In this document: in pieces, positions 48,572 to 58,145 of the stretch | Position numbering within the stretch: position 1 is the first letter of the stretch | How the letters are laid out: the number at the start of each line of letters is the position of its first letter | DNA from: JBCBSZ01 sp039818945 | GTDB lineage: Bacteria > Actinomycetota > Acidimicrobiia > Acidimicrobiales > Poriferisodalaceae | Reading direction: 5' to 3' | Assembly (NCBI GenBank): GCA_039818945.1 | Contig: JBCBSZ010000009.1 | Coordinates: forward strand, 1 to 64,000 | Length of the DNA: 64,000 bases | Notes under the pieces: generated by a model | Seen by the model: the letters and a program-made list of their open reading frames with translations, nothing else | Databases searched by the model: none | What the model was told of the DNA's origin: nothing | Translations under genes and position numbers: made by a program

Positions 48572-49963
48572 ATGACCGACACCGATCCCGACGTCGTCGC
48601 ACCCGCCACCAATCGCTACCTCGAGGCGAACTACGGCCCCGTCGCCGAGGAGGTCACCGCGTTCGACCTGCCGGTCATCGGTGAGCTGCCCCCCGAGCTG
48701 AGCGGGCGCTACCTCCGCAACGGCCCCAACCCGGCCGAGCCGCCGGCCGAGCCGGCCCAGCACCACTGGTTCATGGGCGACGGCATGGTGCACGGCGTCC
48801 GGCTGCGCGAGGGGAGGGCCGAGTGGTACCGCAACCGCTACGTCGGCTCGAAGGCCATGAGCGACCGGCGCGGCGAGCCGGACGTCGCCGGGCCGAACTG
48901 GTCGGGGTCGTCGACCGGGCCGAACACCAACGTCGGCGGCTTCGCCGGGCGGACCTGGGCGATGGTCGAGGCCGGTGGCACCCCGGTCGAGCTCACCTAC
49001 GAGCTGGAGACGATCGGCCGCAACGACTTCGACGGCACCCTGCCGGGCGCCTTCACCGCGCACCCGAAGTTCGATCCCGACACCGGCGAGATGCACGCGA
49101 TGGTCTACGCCTGGGCCCAGTGGCTCGACCACGTGCAGTACGTCGTGGTGAGTCCCGACGGCCGGGTCTCGCGCACGGTCGACATCCCGCTGCCCGGCAT
49201 GACGATGCTCCACGACATGTCGCTCACCGAGCGGTTCGCCGTGGTCTACGACCAGCCGTGCACCGTCGATCTCGACCTCGCCTTCGCCGGTCGGTTCCCC
49301 TTCCGGTGGGATCCCGACTACGGCAACCGCGTCGGCCTGTTGCCCCGCGACGGCGAGGCGGCCGACATCACGTGGATCGACGTGCCGCTCGGCTACTCCT
49401 TCCACCCGATGAACGCCTTCGACACGCCCGAGGGCGGAGTGGTCGTCGATCTCTGCGTCTACGACGCGATGTTCGATCGCGACCTGCTCGGCCCCTTCGG
49501 CGAGCCGACGCTCCCTCGTCTCGAGCGCTGGGAGCTCGACCCGGAGCGCCGCACGGCGAGCACGACCGTCATCGACGACTCGCCGAACGAGTTCCCCCGA
49601 CACCGCGGGTCGCTGAGCACCAAGCCCTACCGCTACGGCTACTGCGCCTCCCCGTCCGGCGATCCCGCGGCCGGGTGGCCGACGCTCAAGCACGACCTGC
49701 AGACCGGCGAGCGGACCGTGTTCGACCACGGCCCCGGCCGGGCCGCCGGTGAGCCGGTGTTCGTCGGCCGCCCCGGCGACGACGCCGAGGACGGCGGGTG
49801 GCTCGTGACCTTCGTCCACGACCTCACCACCGACGGCGCGGAGCTCGTCGTGCTCGACGCGCAGGACTTCGGCCGGGGTGAGGTCGCCCGGGTCCAGCTG
49901 CCCCAGCGCGTCCCGTTCGGCTTCCACGGCAACTGGGTCAGCGACGCCAGCGTCGCCCCCTGA
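48572..49963 (+). CDS. Carotenoid cleavage oxygenase family protein (RPE65/lignostilbene dioxygenase-like)
   Basis: 463 residues. The four iron-binding histidines are found in TAHPKFDP, MLHDMSLTE, YSFHPMNAF and FGFHGNWVS (His452), and the family N-terminus PPELSGRYLRNGPNP is present. It cleaves a C=C bond of carotenoids, apocarotenoids or stilbenes. It is regulated by the adjacent TetR protein. Aromatic substrates are as likely as carotenoids, since no carotenoid biosynthesis genes are in the window. Confidence 0.92.
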   Translation: MTDTDPDVVAPATNRYLEANYGPVAEEVTAFDLPVIGELPPELSGRYLRNGPNPAEPPAEPAQHHWFMGDGMVHGVRLREGRAEWYRNRYVGSKAMSDRRGEPDVAGPNWSGSSTGPNTNVGGFAGRTWAMVEAGGTPVELTYELETIGRNDFDGTLPGAFTAHPKFDPDTGEMHAMVYAWAQWLDHVQYVVVSPDGRVSRTVDIPLPGMTMLHDMSLTERFAVVYDQPCTVDLDLAFAGRFPFRWDPDYGNRVGLLPRDGEAADITWIDVPLGYSFHPMNAFDTPEGGVVVDLCVYDAMFDRDLLGPFGEPTLPRLERWELDPERRTASTTVIDDSPNEFPRHRGSLSTKPYRYGYCASPSGDPAAGWPTLKHDLQTGERTVFDHGPGRAAGEPVFVGRPGDDAEDGGWLVTFVHDLTTDGAELVVLDAQDFGRGEVARVQLPQRVPFGFHGNWVSDASVAP

Positions 49964-50008
49964 GTCGGGCTTCCACCGAGGCCGGCACCTCGCCCGGTCA
50001 GCGACCGC

Positions 50009-50854
50009 TCAGACGCCGTCGCTGAGCGGCCAGAGATCGGGGAAGTCGGCGGAGCGGCCCTCGGCCGTGGCGCCGAAGGCCTCGGCCATGTCGTCGGTGT
50101 CGAACATGGCCGCGTTCCAGTTGGCGATGAACTCCAGCCCGTCGGCCACCGAGTGGTCGCGACCGAAGTTCATCGAGCGCTTGGTGCCCCACACCGCCAT
50201 CGGGCTCTTGGAGGCGATCTCGGCGGCGACGCCCATGACGCCGTCGAGGAGCGCGTCGCGGTCGGGGTAGACGGCGTTGACGAAGCCGGCCTCCCTGGCC
50301 TCGGCGGCCGACCACCGGCGGCCGGTGAAGGCCAGCTCGCGGACGATGCCCTCCGGGACGAGCTTCGGCATGCGTTGCAGCGTGCCGACGTCGGCGGTCA
50401 TCCCGATGTTGATCTCGGCGATCGAGAAGAAGGCGCTCTCGTCGGCGTAGCGCAGGTCGGCGGCCGAGACCATGTCGATGCCGCCGCCCACGCAGGCGCC
50501 GCCGATGGCGCACAGGATCGGCATGCGGGCCCGTTCGAGGGCGTCGAACGAGTCCTGGAGGCGCAGCGCCGTGCTGCGGAACCGCTCGTTGCGACGGCTG
50601 CGATGGCCCGCCGATGCGCCCGGCGAGAGGCTGTCGTTGCCGGCGAACACCTCGAGGTCCATGCCCGAGCAGAAGTGGCGACCTTCGCTCGAGAGCACCA
50701 TCGCCCGGGCGTCGCCCGAGGCGGACAGGCCGTCGACGATCTCGGGCAGCTCGCGCCAGAACGCCGGGATCATCGAGTTGTGCTTCTCCGGCCGGATCAT
50801 CCTCACGTGGGCCACCCGATCGGTGATCTCCACGTCGAAGCACTCGTACCCCAT
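50009..50854 (-). CDS. Enoyl-CoA hydratase/isomerase family protein
   Basis: 281 residues of the crotonase fold. Oxyanion-hole segments LSSEGRHFCSGMDLEVF and IGGACVGGGIDMVSAADLRYA are present, and MTADVGTLQRMPKLV lies at the position of the second catalytic residue, where an Asp replaces the usual Glu, as in dienoyl-CoA isomerases. The N-terminus has RPEKHNSM. Monocistronic. Confidence 0.88.
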   Translation of the reverse strand: MGYECFDVEITDRVAHVRMIRPEKHNSMIPAFWRELPEIVDGLSASGDARAMVLSSEGRHFCSGMDLEVFAGNDSLSPGASAGHRSRRNERFRSTALRLQDSFDALERARMPILCAIGGACVGGGIDMVSAADLRYADESAFFSIAEINIGMTADVGTLQRMPKLVPEGIVRELAFTGRRWSAAEAREAGFVNAVYPDRDALLDGVMGVAAEIASKSPMAVWGTKRSMNFGRDHSVADGLEFIANWNAAMFDTDDMAEAFGATAEGRSADFPDLWPLSDGV

Positions 50855-50930
50855 CGCTGCGCTCCTTCGCTCGGTGCGAGCACAGTGAACGACCGTCTGC
50901 GGCCCGCCCGCAAGCCGGCGACCGACGGCA

Positions 50931-51389
50931 TCAGCCGTCGCGCAGCAGCTTCGTGAGCTTCACGTCCTCCTCGGCGTAGCCCGACGCCGCGTAGAACGAC
51001 CGAGCGACGGTGTTCGCCGCCCCGGTGGTGAGCGTGATGCACCGGAAGCCGGCGTCGGCCGCCCAGGACTCGGCCCGCTCCAGCAGCGCTCGACCGACGC
51101 CGCGCCGTTCGGCGTCCTCGGCCACGATCAGCTCACCGACGTCGGCGTCTCGCTCGCCGGCGAAGTGCTCCGTCGGCGACACCGAGACGAACCCCACGAC
51201 CTCGCCGCCGTCCTCGGCGACGAAGGCGGTGGTCCGGCCGTCGATCAGCGACTCCTCGACCCATCCACGTACGGCGGCGGCGACCGCCGCGGGATCGCGC
51301 CACGGCGCGACACCGATCTCCAACCGGTGGGCGAGCTCCAACACCGCGCGGCCGTCGGACGGTTCGGCGGGTCGGACGACGACGGTCAT
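50931..51389 (-). CDS. GNAT-family N-acetyltransferase
   Basis: 152 residues. Motif A is VAEDAERRGVGRALLERAESWA (acetyl-CoA pyrophosphate binding), preceded by VVGFVSVSPTEHF and followed by CITLTTGAANTVARSFYAASGY. The acceptor is unknown. It is separated from the enoyl-CoA hydratase upstream on the map by 76 bases. Confidence 0.88.
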   Translation of the reverse strand: MTVVVRPAEPSDGRAVLELAHRLEIGVAPWRDPAAVAAAVRGWVEESLIDGRTTAFVAEDGGEVVGFVSVSPTEHFAGERDADVGELIVAEDAERRGVGRALLERAESWAADAGFRCITLTTGAANTVARSFYAASGYAEEDVKLTKLLRDG

Positions 51390-51454
51390 GCCCTGATCTT
51401 GGCCAACGGCGCCCCGTCGTTGCGCGCGCCCTCTCCCGCTGGAACGCTCGGCCC

Positions 51455-52702
51455 GTGACCCCGACCGATGCGACCCACCGGACCCTCTTCCACGGGGGCA
51501 CGGTGTTCGACGGCACGGGCTCGCCCCCGGGCCAGGCCGACGTCGTCGTCGCGAACGGACGGATCGTCGAGGTGGGCGTCGGTCTCGACGGCGACGACGC
51601 CGTCGATTGCACGGGCCAGCTCGTCACCCCCGGCCTGTTCGACTGCCACGTGCACTTCATGGTCGACGGTGACTTCAGCCCCAACACCCACGCGCAGACG
51701 CCGTTCTCGCTCACGTTCTTCCTCGCGGCCGAGCGCATGCAGCGCACCCTCGACTGCGGGATCACGACCGTGCGCGACGCCGGCGGCACCGACCTCGGCG
51801 TCAAGGAGGCCCGCGACGGCGGTCACATCGCCGGTCCCCGGATGCAGCTGTCGATCTCGATCCTGTCCCAGACCGGCGGGCACGCCGACGGCTGGGCGGT
51901 CTGCGGTGCGCACCTGCCCGGGCTGATGGACGAGCACCCGGGTCGTCCCCACAACATCGTCGACGGGCCCGACGAGATGCGCCGCAAGGTGCGCGAGGTC
52001 GTCCGCGCCGGGGCGGACGTGATCAAGGTCTGCACCTCCGGCGGCGTGCTCTCGCCGCACGACGACCCGCAGCACGCCCACTTCGCCGCCGACGAGCTCG
52101 ACGTCCTGGTCGCCGAAGCGACCGCGGCGCATCGCTTCGTCATGGCCCACGCCCAGGCGACGCAGGGCATCAAGAACGCGGTGCGAGCCGGCATCCGGTC
52201 GATCGAGCACGGGATCTACCTCGATGACGAGGCGATCGAGATGATGCTGGCGGCGGGCACGTACCTCGTCCCCACCCTGATCGCCCCCCAGGGGGTCCTC
52301 GCCGCCGTCGATCGCGGCGTCGACCTGCCGGCCTCGGTGGTCGAGAAGGCTCGCGCCGTCGTCGAGGTGCACCGCGAGTCGATCCGCCGAGCGATCGACG
52401 CCGGCGTCCGGGTGGCCATGGGCACCGACTCCGGGGTGACGCCTCACGGCCAGAACCTCGACGAGCTCGCCGAGATGGCATCGCTGGGGATGTCGCCCGC
52501 GGCGACGTTGGAGGCCTCCACGCGGGTGGCTGCCGAGCTGATGGGCATCGAGGGCGACGTCGGGACCCTCGAACCGGGCAAGCGGGCCGACCTCGTCCGC
52601 TTCGCCGGAACCGAGGTCGACGTCACCGATCTGCGCTCCCGGGTGCGGGCGGTCCACCAGGACGGTGCCCTGGTCAGCGGGGGGTGGCCGCACTCGCCGT
52701 GA
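51455..52702 (+). CDS. Amidohydrolase-superfamily protein (imidazolonepropionase/prolidase-like)
   Basis: 415 residues. Metal ligands: His-x-His in CHVHFMVDG, later His in MAHAQATQG and IEHGIYLDD, and Asp in GTDSGVTPHGQN, with a carboxylated-Lys candidate in DVIKVCTSGG. N- and C-terminal beta segments (LFHGGTVFDGTGSPP, LEPGKRADLVRF) form the usual small domain. Hydrolyses a cyclic amide or a dipeptide-like bond. GTG start after a GAACGC stretch with no clear Shine-Dalgarno. Confidence 0.88.
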   Translation: MTPTDATHRTLFHGGTVFDGTGSPPGQADVVVANGRIVEVGVGLDGDDAVDCTGQLVTPGLFDCHVHFMVDGDFSPNTHAQTPFSLTFFLAAERMQRTLDCGITTVRDAGGTDLGVKEARDGGHIAGPRMQLSISILSQTGGHADGWAVCGAHLPGLMDEHPGRPHNIVDGPDEMRRKVREVVRAGADVIKVCTSGGVLSPHDDPQHAHFAADELDVLVAEATAAHRFVMAHAQATQGIKNAVRAGIRSIEHGIYLDDEAIEMMLAAGTYLVPTLIAPQGVLAAVDRGVDLPASVVEKARAVVEVHRESIRRAIDAGVRVAMGTDSGVTPHGQNLDELAEMASLGMSPAATLEASTRVAAELMGIEGDVGTLEPGKRADLVRFAGTEVDVTDLRSRVRAVHQDGALVSGGWPHSP

Positions 52703-52790
52703 CGAGGAGCGCATGTGTCCTCACGTAGCGTGAAATCAGGCCGACAGGGAGGTAGCCTGCACCGGGTGGGCACCACGAGGAGGTGAGCCC

Positions 52791-55712
52791 GTGAGTGCGT
52801 CGGGCTCGTTCCGCGGCGCTGTCGGTTGGTCGTTCGTGATGACCGGAGGACAGCAGGTCATCACGTTGGTGATCACCTTCGTCCTCGCGGGCCTGCTCGG
52901 GCCGGAGGCCTTCGGCACGGTGGCGATGGCCGCCGTCTACGTCGCCTTCGTGCAGCTGGTGGTGCGCCAGGGCATGGTCCCCGCCATCGTCCAGCGCCGC
53001 GAGCTCACCCCGGCCCACACCGACACGGCCTTCTGGATGACCATGGCCGCCGCCGCGGTCATGACGGCCCTCAGCCTCGCGGTCGCACCGGCGTGGTCGG
53101 CGCTCATGGACCTCCCCGACCTCGCCCCGGTGATCTGGTGGCTGTCGATCACCATCCCGCTCAAGGCGCTCACGGTCGTGCAGGAGGGGCTGCTCCGGCG
53201 GGAGATGAGGTTCAAGTCGCTGGCCGCGCGCACCAATGCCGCCGCGCTCCTGGGCGGCGTGGCCGGTGTGGTCGCCGCCGTCGCCGGTGCCGGCGTCTGG
53301 GCGCTCGTGATCCAGCAGGTCGTCTCGGCGGCGATCGAGGTCGTCACGCTGTGGTGGGTGAGCGACTGGCGGCCCGGTCGCCAGCTCAGCCGGACCGCGG
53401 CCCGGGAGCTGATCGGCTTCACGAGCGGGTCGTTCCTCGCCTCGCTCGGCACGTTCGTGAACAACCGGGGCGACGCCCTCCTCATCGGCTTCTTCTTCGG
53501 CCCCGTCGCCGTCGGTCTCTACCGACTCGCGGCGCGGGTCGTGAACGTCATCGTCGACATCTCGGCGCGAGCGCTCCAGCAGGCCGCGCTCCCCGAGCTG
53601 GCCCGCCTCCAGGACGACCGGGCCCGCTTCATCAAGCGGGCCACCGAGGTCATGCGGACGACCGCCATCCTCTCGCTGCCCACCTTCGGGCTGCTCGCCG
53701 GCACCGCACCGGCGCTGCTGCCGCTCCTGGGCGAGGAGTGGGAGCCGGCGGCCGTGCCCCTCCAGCTGCTGTGCGCCACCGGTGCCGTGCGGTCCTTCGG
53801 CCTCGTCGTCGGCGCGATCCTCCAGGCGACGGGGCGGCCCCAGCTCTTCGCCATCGTCACCTGGGGTGCCGCCGCGCTGTCGACGCTCGCCTTCGTGATC
53901 GCGGGCGTCCTCCTGCAGGACGCCGAGCTGACCGCACAGGTCAACGGGCTGGCCGCATCGCGGGCGATCGTCTTCGCCGGCCCGCTGTTCGTCCTCAACC
54001 TCATCGTGCTCCAGCAGGCGGCCGGCGTCAGTAGCCGACGCGTGATGGGCGTGGCGGGACCGTCGGCCACGGCCGGTGTGGTCGCCACCCTGTCCGGGGT
54101 CATCGTGTGGGGTGCGTTCGACCGCCTCCACGGCTCGTTCGCGGGCTCGGTCGCCCTCGGCACGTTCGTCGTCACGGCCGCCGCCGGCGTCCTCTGGGTC
54201 GCAGAAGCCCAGGTCGCGTCGCTGATCGGCGTGAAACCGACCCAACCGATCGAGCGGCGAGGACGCCAGGATCCGCCGTCCGCGCAACGGGCGAACACGA
54301 ACACGCCAAGTGAACCGCACGCGGTGACTGCCGGAGACCGAGCCGGTACTCTTCGCAACCACGCGCCCCCGCCACGGCCGGGTGACGCGCAGCACGATCG
54401 CACATCGGCCGGGCCCGTCCCGGCTCCGACGCCGCCCGCGGCATCGAGGAGACCTTTCATGGACGTCTGGGAGACCCTGCGCATCGTCCTCAGGCGATGG
54501 ACGGTGTCCGTACCGCTCGCGGTGCTGACCATCGTCGCGGTGGTGGCCATCCCGAGCGACGTCGGTCAGGAGTACACCTCCGACGCGTCATTGGTGTTCC
54601 TGCCCCCCAACACCCAGGAGTTCCAGACCGAGGACGGGTTCACGGCGATCGAGCCCGAGAACCCCTTCATCCAGCAGAACGGCACCGTGGCCGCGATGGC
54701 CGAGCTCATCCAGATCAGCCTCACCAGCGCCTCGGTCCGTGCGCTCGTCGAGGCCGAGGGGCTCGAGCCCGAGTACGAGCTGATCGTCGGCAACGGGAGC
54801 CCGATCATGGGCATCACCGTCACCGCCGGCTCGCCGGCGCTCGCCACCGGGACGGTCGACTACATGCTCGGCCTGATCGAGCGCGACCTCACCGAGCGCC
54901 AGGACATCGAGGGCGCCCCCGAGACCCAGCGGATCGGCACCCAGATCATCTCCGACACCTCGCCGGCGCTCGCCAGCACCGGCGCCGCCACGCGACTCCG
55001 GCTCATCATCCTCGTGGTCGGCCTCGCCTTCGCCGTCGGCGCGGCGCTGCTCGTCGAGGGGGCGGCCGGCTGGGCCGCCCGCCGCCGGTCCGAGGGCTGG
55101 GGTGGCGGCGGCGCACCCGGCGACGATGCCTCGGCGCCGACCGATCCGCCGCCCGGTGGAGCCGGCGCCGTCGTGGCCGCACCGGTCGTGGCCGAGCCCG
55201 TCGTGGCCGAACCGACCGCCGGTGAGCCTCCCGTCGAGGCGGCGCCCCAGGTGGCACCCGACCCCGAGCCCGTCCCGGTCGCTGCTGCGCCCGAGGTCGC
55301 GCCGGAACCCGAGCCCGCTCCCGAGCCGGTGGCCGAGGCCTCCACTCCCGAACCCGAGCCGGAGCCCGTGGCGGTGACCGAGGTGCCGGTCGACGCCGTC
55401 GCCGAGGACGTGGCGCCCACCGTGGCGGCGTCGTCGACGACCGGCGCCCGCCAGGCTCGACAGGCCAAGGCGTCCGGCGCCAAGTCCGGCACCGGATCGG
55501 CCTCGCAGGGCGGCCGCCGCAAGCCCAAGCGCTCGACCAACCGCCCGGCCGGCAACGGCGCCGGCTCGGCCAAGACCGGCTCCCGCAACGGGGCGAGCAA
55601 CGGCAACGGCAGCGCCAAGCGAGCCAACCGAGCCAAGAACGGCGGCCAGGGTCAGCCGAAGGGCTCACCGGGTTCGCGACCGGCACGAGCGTCCGCCGAC
55701 CGCAAGTCCTGA
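52791..55712 (+). CDS. Wzx-like flippase fused in frame to a Wzz-like chain-length protein
   Basis: An uninterrupted 973-residue frame. Residues 1-485 form a polysaccharide flippase with about twelve to fourteen helices (GWSFVMTGGQQVITLVITFV, FGTVAMAAVYVAFVQLVVRQG). A Pro/Ala/Arg-rich linker of about 70 residues follows. From residue 557 there is a Wzz-like module bracketed by two helices with a periplasmic domain, then a long Ala/Pro/Glu tail and a Lys/Asn/Gly-rich end. No stop separates the parts. GTG start with a strong GGAGG 7 bases upstream. Such fusions are unusual; a sequencing error or an internal start is discussed below. Confidence 0.8.
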   Translation: MSASGSFRGAVGWSFVMTGGQQVITLVITFVLAGLLGPEAFGTVAMAAVYVAFVQLVVRQGMVPAIVQRRELTPAHTDTAFWMTMAAAAVMTALSLAVAPAWSALMDLPDLAPVIWWLSITIPLKALTVVQEGLLRREMRFKSLAARTNAAALLGGVAGVVAAVAGAGVWALVIQQVVSAAIEVVTLWWVSDWRPGRQLSRTAARELIGFTSGSFLASLGTFVNNRGDALLIGFFFGPVAVGLYRLAARVVNVIVDISARALQQAALPELARLQDDRARFIKRATEVMRTTAILSLPTFGLLAGTAPALLPLLGEEWEPAAVPLQLLCATGAVRSFGLVVGAILQATGRPQLFAIVTWGAAALSTLAFVIAGVLLQDAELTAQVNGLAASRAIVFAGPLFVLNLIVLQQAAGVSSRRVMGVAGPSATAGVVATLSGVIVWGAFDRLHGSFAGSVALGTFVVTAAAGVLWVAEAQVASLIGVKPTQPIERRGRQDPPSAQRANTNTPSEPHAVTAGDRAGTLRNHAPPPRPGDAQHDRTSAGPVPAPTPPAASRRPFMDVWETLRIVLRRWTVSVPLAVLTIVAVVAIPSDVGQEYTSDASLVFLPPNTQEFQTEDGFTAIEPENPFIQQNGTVAAMAELIQISLTSASVRALVEAEGLEPEYELIVGNGSPIMGITVTAGSPALATGTVDYMLGLIERDLTERQDIEGAPETQRIGTQIISDTSPALASTGAATRLRLIILVVGLAFAVGAALLVEGAAGWAARRRSEGWGGGGAPGDDASAPTDPPPGGAGAVVAAPVVAEPVVAEPTAGEPPVEAAPQVAPDPEPVPVAAAPEVAPEPEPAPEPVAEASTPEPEPEPVAVTEVPVDAVAEDVAPTVAASSTTGARQARQAKASGAKSGTGSASQGGRRKPKRSTNRPAGNGAGSAKTGSRNGASNGNGSAKRANRAKNGGQGQPKGSPGSRPARASADRKS
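54459..55712 (+). CDS. Wzz-like polysaccharide co-polymerase, possible independent start inside the fused gene
   Basis: The ATG at 54459 has GAGGAG 7 bases upstream and begins MDVWETLRIVLRRWTVSVPL, exactly where a Wzz domain would start. A TACTCT about 110 bases upstream could be a -10. This 417-residue protein has a membrane helix near residue 25, an extracytoplasmic domain and a second helix near 185, then a low-complexity cytoplasmic tail. It would set polysaccharide chain length. Whether it is made separately or only as part of the fusion is unresolved. Confidence 0.55.
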   Translation: MDVWETLRIVLRRWTVSVPLAVLTIVAVVAIPSDVGQEYTSDASLVFLPPNTQEFQTEDGFTAIEPENPFIQQNGTVAAMAELIQISLTSASVRALVEAEGLEPEYELIVGNGSPIMGITVTAGSPALATGTVDYMLGLIERDLTERQDIEGAPETQRIGTQIISDTSPALASTGAATRLRLIILVVGLAFAVGAALLVEGAAGWAARRRSEGWGGGGAPGDDASAPTDPPPGGAGAVVAAPVVAEPVVAEPTAGEPPVEAAPQVAPDPEPVPVAAAPEVAPEPEPAPEPVAEASTPEPEPEPVAVTEVPVDAVAEDVAPTVAASSTTGARQARQAKASGAKSGTGSASQGGRRKPKRSTNRPAGNGAGSAKTGSRNGASNGNGSAKRANRAKNGGQGQPKGSPGSRPARASADRKS

Positions 55713-55725
55713 CCTCCGCACCGCC

Positions 55726-57150
55726 GTGACCGCGCTCCACGAGCGTCCCGACCCCCAGCACGGCGCCGATGCGCCGACCCCACCCAGCGGCTCCGCGCCC
55801 GCGGACACCAGCGAGGCGCCGGCTGCGCTGAGCGAGCGCATCGGCGTGCCGAGGTTCGATGCCGTCAGCGTCACCGTGCTCTTCCTCGCGTTCGCGTACC
55901 TGATCCCGGCCCGCTACACGTTCTCCCCGATCGGTGCCGCCGGACGGGCCGGCGTGCTGCTCGGCCTCGCGATGTTGTTCTGGTGGTGCGTCACGCGGGC
56001 CGTGCCCTCGATGGCCCACCGCACCGGGAACCCGGTACGCCGCGCTGCGCTCATCTTCTTCGTCGTCTTCCTCATGGCCTACGCCGGGGGGCTCGCCCGG
56101 GCGTTGCCGTTCCTCGAGGCGAACGGCATGGATCGCGCCCTGCTCATCACCGCGTCGCTGGTCGGCGTCACCCTCGTCGTGACCGACGGCGTGCCCGACC
56201 GCGGCCGGCTCGACCACCTGCTCCGCCGTCTCGTCCTGCTCGGCTCGGTGATGGCCGCGTTCGGCCACATCCAGTTCTTCCTCGGCACCAACCTGACCGA
56301 GAACATCCGGCTGCCGGGCATGTCCCTCAACCGCGAGTTCTTCGAGGTCGAGGCCCGCAACGCGTTCACCCGCGTGAACGCCACGGCGACGCACCCGATC
56401 GAGTTCGGCGTCCTGATGGGCATGCTCCTGCCGCTCGCGCTGCACTACGCGCTGCACCCGCCGAGCGCACGCGCCCGCCTCCCGTACTGGGCGATGGTCG
56501 GGCTCATCGCCACGGCCGGCCCGATGAGCGTGTCGCGATCGTCCGTCGTCGCGATCGGCGCCGGCCTCCTCGTCGTCGCCATGGGCTGGAGCCGTCGGCA
56601 GCGCCGCATCGCCCTCGCGATCTCGGTGCCCGCGGTGCTGGCGTTCAGCTCGGCCGTCCCGGGGCTGCTCGGGACGATCCGGGGCCTCTTCACGAGCTGG
56701 AACAGTGACTCCAGCATCCAGTACCGCACCAACGACTACGACCTCGTCTTCGAGTTCGTCGCCGAGCGGCCGCTGTTCGGGCGAGGTCCGGGCACCTTCC
56801 TGCCCAGTCGGTACTTCGTCCTCGACAACCAGTACCTCATGACGCTCGTCACCACGGGCATCATCGGGTTCCTCGGCCTGATGCTCTTCGCGGGCACGGC
56901 AGCGCTCACCGCCTATCGGATCCGCCGTCGATCGACCGACCCGGCGACGCGGCACCTCGCGCTGGCCCTGCTCGGCGCGTTCGCGGCGGCGGCCGCCGCC
57001 TCGGCGACCTACGACTCGCTCGCCCTCTCCTACTCGATCTTCTCGTCGGTGCTCTTCGTCCTGCTGGGCGCGGTCGGGGCGCTGTGGCGGATCGAGCAGC
57101 CGAACCTGCGTCCTCGTCACCGCCGACCACGGGCGCCGGCGACACCATGA
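55726..57150 (+). CDS. O-antigen ligase/polymerase family membrane protein
   Basis: 474 residues with about eleven helices and an extracytoplasmic loop around residues 190-220 (LPGMSLNREFFEVEARNAFTRVNATATHP). Wzy_C-like features include RSSVVAIGAGLLVVAMG and the loop ERPLFGRGPGTFLPSRYFVLDNQYL. Predicted to polymerise or ligate the repeating unit on the outer face of the membrane. The GTG start follows the fusion gene by 13 bases. Confidence 0.85.
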   Translation: MTALHERPDPQHGADAPTPPSGSAPADTSEAPAALSERIGVPRFDAVSVTVLFLAFAYLIPARYTFSPIGAAGRAGVLLGLAMLFWWCVTRAVPSMAHRTGNPVRRAALIFFVVFLMAYAGGLARALPFLEANGMDRALLITASLVGVTLVVTDGVPDRGRLDHLLRRLVLLGSVMAAFGHIQFFLGTNLTENIRLPGMSLNREFFEVEARNAFTRVNATATHPIEFGVLMGMLLPLALHYALHPPSARARLPYWAMVGLIATAGPMSVSRSSVVAIGAGLLVVAMGWSRRQRRIALAISVPAVLAFSSAVPGLLGTIRGLFTSWNSDSSIQYRTNDYDLVFEFVAERPLFGRGPGTFLPSRYFVLDNQYLMTLVTTGIIGFLGLMLFAGTAALTAYRIRRRSTDPATRHLALALLGAFAAAAAASATYDSLALSYSIFSSVLFVLLGAVGALWRIEQPNLRPRHRRPRAPATP

Positions 57151-58007
57151 GCACCGGCCGGTCCACGCCGGCGACCGTCGACCTGATGATGATCACCTTC
57201 GATCAGCCGCAGTACGTCGAGAAGTCGCTGGCCCGCCTGATCGAGACGGCCACCGACCACACCCGGATCTGGGTGTGGCACAACGGCACCGACGAGGAGA
57301 CCCTCGCCGTCTCCCAGCGACTCGCCGAGGACGACCGGGTCCACCGGTTCCACCACAGCCCCGAGAACGCCCGGCTCCTCGGCCCGACCAACTGGCTGCT
57401 CGAGAACGCCGACGGCGACTACCTCGGCAAGATCGACGACGACTGCCTGCTCGAGCACGGCTGGATCGAGCGGCTCGTCGAGGTGCACGAGTACGACGAC
57501 CGCTTCGGGGTGCTCGGCTCGTGGCGATTCCCCGACGAGGACTTCGACGCCGAGGCCGCCGCACCGAAGATGGTCACGTACGGGCCGCACACCATCCTGC
57601 GCAACCTCTGGGTCCAGGGCAGCGGCCACCTCATGAAGCGGGCGTGCGTCGACCAGCTCGGACCGATGCCGGCCGGCCTGTCGTTCCCGAAGTACTGCAT
57701 CGAGCTCGCCGCGCTCGGCTGGATCAACGGCTGGCCGTACCCGTTCGTGCGCGAGGAGCACATGGACGACCCCCGCTCCGAGCACACCCGCTTCCGGACC
57801 GACGCCGACCTCATGGCCCGGCGCCCGCTGACCGCTCGGGTCAACGGGGTGACCACCATCGAGGGATGGACCGAGCAGCTCCGCCGGTCGGCGCGCAACG
57901 CCCAGACGGCCACGCTCGACGTCCGGCACTACCGGGGCTGGCGGGCCAAGCGCACGAAGGCGTGGCGCCGGGCCAAGGCCACGGTGGGCTTCAAGCGCCA
58001 GTGGTGA
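57147..58007 (+). CDS. Glycosyltransferase, family 2-like
   Basis: 286 residues. GT-A fold with DLMMITFDQPQYVEKSLARL, the nucleotide-sugar metal site GKIDDDCLLEHGW, and the acceptor helix KRACVDQLGPMPAGLSFPKYC. ATG overlaps the ligase stop by 4 bases. It acts in the cytoplasm on undecaprenyl-linked sugars. The C-terminus is very basic. Confidence 0.86.
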   Translation: MSTGRSTPATVDLMMITFDQPQYVEKSLARLIETATDHTRIWVWHNGTDEETLAVSQRLAEDDRVHRFHHSPENARLLGPTNWLLENADGDYLGKIDDDCLLEHGWIERLVEVHEYDDRFGVLGSWRFPDEDFDAEAAAPKMVTYGPHTILRNLWVQGSGHLMKRACVDQLGPMPAGLSFPKYCIELAALGWINGWPYPFVREEHMDDPRSEHTRFRTDADLMARRPLTARVNGVTTIEGWTEQLRRSARNAQTATLDVRHYRGWRAKRTKAWRRAKATVGFKRQW

Positions 58008-58145
58008 ACCCCGGCTGACGAACCGGGGCGCCGGGCCTCGAGCTGACGCACAACGACCCCGCAACGGCGGCGCGATCTCTCCTCAAGTTTTTGAGACGGC
58101 GTTGCCGATCCCTCTGGTGCACCCAGACACCCCGGAGGGAACGAC

